A stretch of 10,201 bases of DNA from JBAXGE01 sp044344145 (GTDB lineage Bacteria > Planctomycetota > Phycisphaerae > WQYP01): NCBI GenBank assembly GCA_044344145.1, contig JBIJDM010000091.1:1-10201 (forward strand). Reading direction: 5' to 3'. Below are positions 6,758 through 10,201 of the stretch, one piece after another (position 1 is the first letter of the stretch; each line of letters starts with the position of its first letter). The translations under genes were made by a program, and so were the position numbers. The notes under the pieces were generated by a model, which saw nothing but the letters and a program-made list of their open reading frames with translations, was not told the origin of the DNA and ran no database searches.

Positions 6758-8515
6758 TTACTGGGGTGCGGTAGTTGCGGGAACAACTTTTTCATAGACG
6801 ATAATCGTGCTGTCGCGATCCACAATCGGCCCGATTACCATCCGGCCCGTGGCCTCCAAGGCTTTTCTCAATCGTTCATCGCGACCCTTGCCCTGCCAGG
6901 GCAGGCCGTATTTATTTTCCCAGAAATAGAGCGTGCCCGGCGTGGCCTGCTCCCAGCGGTCCAACGCCTCTTTAAAGCTCCCCACACAGGTTGCCGAGGG
7001 GAAAAAGCAGGGAATCGCCACATGGCCGGTCCAGGCCGGGCGCGTTTCCAGATGTTGGGCCCGGGCGAGAAAAGCTGCGGTTTCAGCAATCCGCTGGCCG
7101 GTATCCACGGGAATCGTACCCGGTCGCAGACCAAGTACCCGCTCGATATATTCACCATCAGGAGTCGTATCCAAGGGGCGAATCAGTGCCCGGCCCTGAA
7201 TAACCGTCACCAAGCCCAAAAAGACCACCAACCCCATGCCCAAATACCGAAGCCACCGGCCCTGCACGCTGGCCCATATCGCGGCACAAACCACAAAACT
7301 CAGTGCGGTAATTCCCACAATCGCGGACTCTTTCTGTACGGCCAGCCCCAGCGCCATTGCCAGCATCAACCCGCCACCCCACAACGCCGCAACGGAGCCC
7401 TGCCACAAACACGCCAACCCCCACGCCGCCAGAATGGCAGTAAACCCACCAATCGGCACCAGAAAACGGGCATATCCACCCGACTCAAACATGCCATTGT
7501 TATAAAGGAAGGAATGCAGAAAAATCAGCCACACCACCAGCACCAGACACACCCCGCCGCGCCAGTAACCCTCATGGGTCCATAACGTCCGCAGCGCCCG
7601 CCCCCGTGCGCCCTCCTGCGCGGTGCGTACTTCCTGATACCATGAATAAACCAGAACAAACATTCCCGCCAGCGCCAATACCGCAATCCCACCGCCCGCC
7701 CCTTCCGCCACCCAGCGCAGCGCGAACCACCACCACGGCCCCCAGCCATATTCCCCGGTGTATTGCCGGACAAACATCGTCCGGGGCGAATACCCCAGCG
7801 GCATCTGATACCACCAATCCACGCCCGCATACAAGGCAATCGCCCATACCGTCAGCAAACACGCCACCAACGGACGTACGCGCCACCACAGCGTTTTCCA
7901 TCCCACATGGTGCATCCGGGCATACTGGGCGTACACCAACAGTCCCCAGATGGGCAGAATGGCTACCAATTCATAACGGGCCAAAAACGCCGGGCTGAGC
8001 GCAATACTCGCCCAGATCAGATTGCCCCGCAATAACAGCCACACCGCCACGCTCAAACACATCAACGCCGGTGTTTCAGTCAGCGTGGTCAACGCCAACC
8101 GCATCAGCATGGGTTGTAGCCAAACCAGTATCGGCACCAATACCCACCACGCTTTGCCCCCGGCCAACGGCAGACTGCCCATCCGCCGGGCGATGCGATA
8201 GGCACACCACACTGCCACCACGGTCATCAGCGCACTCATCCAGCGAACGCCCAACGTCCCGCCCAAGCCCCAGGCCAGCGCAGCGGGCACGGTAAATCCG
8301 GGCCGGCCCCACGAATGCCACAGGTAGAGCGGATTGCCCTGCCAGCCCCAACGGGCCATATTCAGGTGCGTGATGTCGTCATCCTGATAAAACGCCGTAC
8401 TGGCCCAGCCCATCCACATGGCCCACAACAGCCCCAATAGCGTCAAGATCAGGGCCATCGTGTCGTGACGATTCCAACGCGGGCAGGACGATTGATCGGT
8501 AAGGGTGCAGGTCAT
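6758..8515 (-). CDS. Multi-pass membrane glycosyltransferase-like protein (GT-C / GT39-type)
   Basis: A 585-residue integral membrane protein with about 11-13 hydrophobic segments between residues 20 and 440, then a soluble domain of about 140 residues. The layout resembles GT-C transferases (ArnT/PMT family), which move a sugar from a polyprenyl-phosphate carrier on the outer face of the inner membrane. After the first helix comes an acidic cluster, FYQDDDITHLNMARWG (Asp45-47), where these enzymes carry their catalytic Asp/Glu. RLALTTLTETP (139-149) and GGYARFLVPIGG (346-357) resemble conserved family loops. The acceptor is unknown. The first ATG (8515) is used; Met20 (8458), directly before the first helix, is a reasonable alternative, and neither has a clear Shine-Dalgarno. 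The gene follows the PPi-PFK terminator with no obvious promoter, so it may rely on read-through or a weak site. A membrane protein of unknown function is the fallback reading. Confidence 0.65.
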   Translation of the reverse strand: MTCTLTDQSSCPRWNRHDTMALILTLLGLLWAMWMGWASTAFYQDDDITHLNMARWGWQGNPLYLWHSWGRPGFTVPAALAWGLGGTLGVRWMSALMTVVAVWCAYRIARRMGSLPLAGGKAWWVLVPILVWLQPMLMRLALTTLTETPALMCLSVAVWLLLRGNLIWASIALSPAFLARYELVAILPIWGLLVYAQYARMHHVGWKTLWWRVRPLVACLLTVWAIALYAGVDWWYQMPLGYSPRTMFVRQYTGEYGWGPWWWFALRWVAEGAGGGIAVLALAGMFVLVYSWYQEVRTAQEGARGRALRTLWTHEGYWRGGVCLVLVVWLIFLHSFLYNNGMFESGGYARFLVPIGGFTAILAAWGLACLWQGSVAALWGGGLMLAMALGLAVQKESAIVGITALSFVVCAAIWASVQGRWLRYLGMGLVVFLGLVTVIQGRALIRPLDTTPDGEYIERVLGLRPGTIPVDTGQRIAETAAFLARAQHLETRPAWTGHVAIPCFFPSATCVGSFKEALDRWEQATPGTLYFWENKYGLPWQGKGRDERLRKALEATGRMVIGPIVDRDSTIIVYEKVVPATTAPQ

Positions 8516-8530
8516 AGTGGGTATCTTAAT

Positions 8531-8563
8531 AAAAATCCCCGCATGGGGTTGCCATGCGGGGAT
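8531..8563 (-). terminator. Intrinsic terminator of the PPi-phosphofructokinase gene
   Basis: A perfect 12-bp stem (8535-8546 with 8552-8563) and a five-base loop lie 26 bases after the stop of the PPi-PFK gene. On the minus strand the stem runs into a T-tract (8531-8535), as in a Rho-independent terminator. The plus strand has no such tract, so it acts on leftward transcription. Confidence 0.9.
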
Positions 8564-8589
8564 AAAATCTTCGGTATCACCGGGCCAAC

Positions 8590-9795
8590 TTAGAACAACT
8601 TGCCCATCAACGGCAGTTTGCCCACCAGCGGCAGGGCATAACGGACATAAGCATCCGACACATTGTTGCCATTGACGATCCAGCTGGGATCAAACGGCTT
8701 GGTCTGCCGGGCCACATTGCTCAGCGCTGTGGGCACAAAGTCAATCTTGTAGGGTTCCTGGCTGACGCGCTGCATCGCCACCGAACCGCTGTTCAGGCCT
8801 TGCGGCGCGGTCATGGCATATTGCACGGCCTTCTGGCCGCAGGTGCGGGCTTCAACGGCATCGGTTTCGGAGATGATGGTCGGGAAGCTGCGTTGCAGAT
8901 AGCCGAACGTATCGGCCCGGACGCGCAACTTGGCGCCCAGTTTTTCTTTAACCAGCGTGGAAAGATAATCACCCAGCGCGCCCGAGCCGGACAACTGCCG
9001 GTTGCCGTGGGCATCCACTTCGCCGCCCTTGATCACCTTCTCGGCCAGCAGGCTGGTCTTGTCGCCGGCCTTGTAGCGGATGCCTTCGGACACGGCAATC
9101 ACACAGCGCCCAAGTTTCTTATACACCGCATCCACATCGGCGATGAACTTGTCTTCATTGAAATCAGATTCGGGCAGATAGATAAGGTGTGGGCCATCGG
9201 TATCGCCCTGCCGGGCCAAAGCCGCCGAGGCCGTCAGCCAACCCGCATCGCGGCCCATGACCACATTGATCTTGATACCCTTGAGCGAGCGGTTATCCGC
9301 ATCATCGCCCATGTGCGCCAGCGCCACAAAGCGGCCCGCCGAACCATAGCCCGGGCAGTGATCCGTGGTACGCAAATCGTTATCAATGGTCTTGGGGACA
9401 TGGTAAACATTCAGCGGGATGTTTGCTTTGATCGCCATTTCGCTGATGATCCGGGCGGTATCCGCAGAATCGTTGCCGCCAATGTAGAAGAAATATTGAA
9501 TGTTGTGCTTCTTGAAGATGTCAAAAATCTTCAGGCAGTAGGCTTCATCGGGCTTGTCGCGGGTGGAACCCAGCGCCGAACTGGGGGTATTGGCCACGCG
9601 TTCCAGCAGTTCGCTGGACAGGCCGCGCAGATTCAGGAAATCTTCGTTGATGATCCCGCGGACGCCAAACTTGGCCCCGAGAATCTGGTCCACACGGTCG
9701 GACTTGTGTAATTCGCTGATCACCCCAACCAGGGACTGGTTAATCACCGAGGTGGGACCGCCGGATTGACCTACGATTGCATTTGCCTTTGCCAT
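8590..9795 (-). CDS. PPi-dependent 6-phosphofructokinase
   Basis: Interconverts fructose 6-phosphate and fructose 1,6-bisphosphate using pyrophosphate in the cytosol; the reaction is reversible, so the enzyme can serve glycolysis and gluconeogenesis. The 401-residue protein starts with VGQSGGPTSVINQSL, the PFK phosphate-binding loop. The donor choice is readable at two positions. The GGDGS of ATP enzymes is GGNDS here (106-110), with Asp109 in place of Gly. PGTIDND is PKTIDND (134-140), with Lys135 in place of Gly and catalytic Asp138. Both are hallmarks of PPi-dependent enzymes. MGRDAGWLTASAAL (180-193) is the conserved fructose-6-phosphate contact segment. The start is supported by AGGAG (plus-strand 9806-9810), ten bases upstream. 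The gene is monocistronic or nearly so: a terminator lies before its leader at 9850-9882 and another follows its stop. Asn in place of the first Asp of GGDDS suggests a particular subclade, which I cannot name with certainty. Confidence 0.93.
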   Translation of the reverse strand: MAKANAIVGQSGGPTSVINQSLVGVISELHKSDRVDQILGAKFGVRGIINEDFLNLRGLSSELLERVANTPSSALGSTRDKPDEAYCLKIFDIFKKHNIQYFFYIGGNDSADTARIISEMAIKANIPLNVYHVPKTIDNDLRTTDHCPGYGSAGRFVALAHMGDDADNRSLKGIKINVVMGRDAGWLTASAALARQGDTDGPHLIYLPESDFNEDKFIADVDAVYKKLGRCVIAVSEGIRYKAGDKTSLLAEKVIKGGEVDAHGNRQLSGSGALGDYLSTLVKEKLGAKLRVRADTFGYLQRSFPTIISETDAVEARTCGQKAVQYAMTAPQGLNSGSVAMQRVSQEPYKIDFVPTALSNVARQTKPFDPSWIVNGNNVSDAYVRYALPLVGKLPLMGKLF

Positions 9796-9822
9796 CTGAC
9801 ACGTACTCCTAAGAGAAATTAA

Positions 9823-9838
9823 CCGACCTAAAGGCCGG
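9823..9838 (-). other. Small hairpin in the PPi-PFK 5' leader
   Basis: On the minus strand CCGGCC, a TTTA loop and GGTCGG can pair over six positions with one G-U wobble. It lies about 12 bases before the AGGAG ribosome site. A TATACT sequence (minus strand, 9840-9845) just before it could be a -10 box, but only a poor -35 (TTAGCG) is found 17 bases further up, inside the preceding terminator. A role is possible but unproven. Confidence 0.3.
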
Positions 9839-9849
9839 AAGTATAACGC

Positions 9850-9882
9850 AAAAAGCCCCCGGCGCTAAGGCGCCATCCGGGC
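9850..9882 (-). terminator. Intrinsic terminator upstream of the PPi-PFK gene
   Basis: On the minus strand a GC-rich hairpin runs directly into five T residues (9850-9854). The core stem is GGCGC/GCGCC (9870-9874 with 9861-9865, four-base loop), extended by GCCC/GGGC at the base (9879-9882 with 9855-9858) across an internal loop. It is the second leftward terminator after the tRNA gene and lies about 55 bases before the PPi-PFK start codon. It is either a back-up terminator, the end of a small RNA, or a leader attenuator. Confidence 0.7.
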
Positions 9883-9943
9883 CATTGGAGCGAATCCGGC
9901 ACTGACGCTAACCACTTTACAGGCCGCAGCTTAGGTTCAGTGC

Positions 9944-9977
9944 AAAAACAGAACCGCCCGCTTAAAAAGCGGGCGGT
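9944..9977 (-). terminator. Intrinsic terminator of the tRNA-Ala gene
   Basis: A perfect 11-bp stem (9953-9963 with 9967-9977, three-base loop) begins 16 bases after the 3' end of the tRNA on the minus strand. A run of five T (9944-9948) follows four bases after the stem. The plus strand has no T-run after the hairpin, so it acts on leftward transcription from the tRNA gene. Confidence 0.8.
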
Positions 9978-9993
9978 GACGATTAAAATCGCC

Positions 9994-10064
9994 TGGAGAC
10001 GAGGGGAATCGAACCCCCACCTCCGCATTGCGAACGCGGCGTTCTCCCATTGAACTACGTCCCC
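9994..10064 (-). tRNA. tRNA-Ala (anticodon CGC)
   Basis: The 71 bases fold as a complete cloverleaf: a 7-bp acceptor stem, a 4-bp D stem with a seven-base loop containing GGG, and a 5-bp anticodon stem with the seven-base loop TTCGCAA. A four-base variable region and a 5-bp T stem with the loop TTCGATT complete it. The anticodon CGC (plus-strand 10030-10032) reads the alanine codon GCG. The third acceptor pair is G3-U70, the main identity element of alanine tRNAs, and the discriminator base is A. The CCA end is not encoded (GGC follows the discriminator), so it must be added by the nucleotidyltransferase. It has its own promoter and terminator. Codon GCG could also be read by a UGC tRNA, so this is probably an accessory isoacceptor. 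Confidence 0.93.
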
Positions 10065-10077
10065 ATTTGTCCCTAAC

Positions 10078-10106
10078 ATATTAACGGATGAACCCGCCAA
10101 GGGCAA
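10078..10106 (-). promoter_or_regulatory. Promoter of the tRNA-Ala gene
   Basis: On the minus strand TTGCCC (10101-10106; four of six match TTGACA) and TAATAT (10078-10083; four of six match TATAAT) are separated by exactly 17 bases. The predicted start falls close to 10071, a few bases before the mature tRNA 5' end at 10064, as expected for a short-leader tRNA transcript. No GC-rich discriminator is obvious. Confidence 0.55.
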
Positions 10107-10201
10107 CCCCCGGCTAAATTCACATAGTCGGAACCAATATTTTTCCCGTATAGTATGGAAGATAACCCCCGTCAGGCGCAACTAAGCCTATGTATTCCGC
10201 T

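Noticed and set aside
6097..6774. Plus-strand open frame of 225 codons opposite the ROK kinase
   Set aside because: It is the antisense frame of a kinase with a complete set of catalytic and zinc motifs. The product is His/Arg-rich and unlike any family.
8800..9711. Plus-strand open frame of 303 codons opposite the PPi-PFK gene
   Set aside because: Long only because of GC-biased codons on the coding strand. The minus-strand protein is an unambiguous phosphofructokinase.
9828..10181. Minus-strand open frame of 117 codons
   Set aside because: It runs through the tRNA-Ala gene and both terminators, has no recognisable protein motif and no ribosome site.
10149..10201. Possible plus-strand promoter (TATAGT at 10149-10154) and ATG at 10190 near the right edge
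   Set aside because: No acceptable -35 box, no clear ribosome site, and only four codons before the window ends, so a gene start cannot be supported.

Overview
This is a bacterial chromosomal segment of high GC content (roughly 55-60% by eye) and high coding density. It has nine protein genes, one tRNA gene, three intrinsic terminators and two good sigma70-type promoters. No insertion sequence, integrase, CRISPR array, phage gene or long repeat is visible. Most of the content is housekeeping. The gene mix (PPi-dependent phosphofructokinase, ROK glucokinase, a ClsB-like phospholipase D protein and a degenerate class II aldolase-like protein) would fit a Planctomycetota/Verrucomicrobiota (PVC)-type or similar Gram-negative bacterium. 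That assignment is an impression from the proteins and was not tested.

Left third, plus strand (42-4161): ndk, a small cupin, a two-HKD phospholipase D/cardiolipin-synthase-like gene and ligA lie head to tail with gaps of -1, 37 and 7 bases, so they look like one transcription unit. ndk and the cupin gene share a base of their stop and start codons. ligA then meets the minus-strand methyltransferase gene end to end, and the two coding regions overlap by 14 bases with no terminator between them.

Middle, minus strand (6756 down to 4148): a near-consensus promoter just past the end of the membrane glycosyltransferase gene drives a ROK glucokinase, a class II aldolase-like protein and a class I SAM methyltransferase. 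They are spaced 30 and 11 bases apart and form a probable three-gene operon. The aldolase-like protein has apparently lost most of the metal-binding residues of its family and is the most interesting protein here.

Right third, minus strand (10106 down to 6758): a tRNA-Ala(CGC) gene has its own promoter and terminator. A 70-base gap ends in a second terminator and could hold a small RNA or a leader. Then come a PPi-dependent phosphofructokinase gene with its terminator and a multi-pass GT-C-type membrane glycosyltransferase. The glucokinase and PPi-PFK together supply the glucose to fructose-1,6-bisphosphate part of glycolysis apart from the isomerase, and use pyrophosphate at the PFK step.

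No clearly new multi-gene system is visible. The best leads are the ROK / aldolase-like / methyltransferase operon and the short terminator-flanked gap upstream of the PPi-PFK gene.
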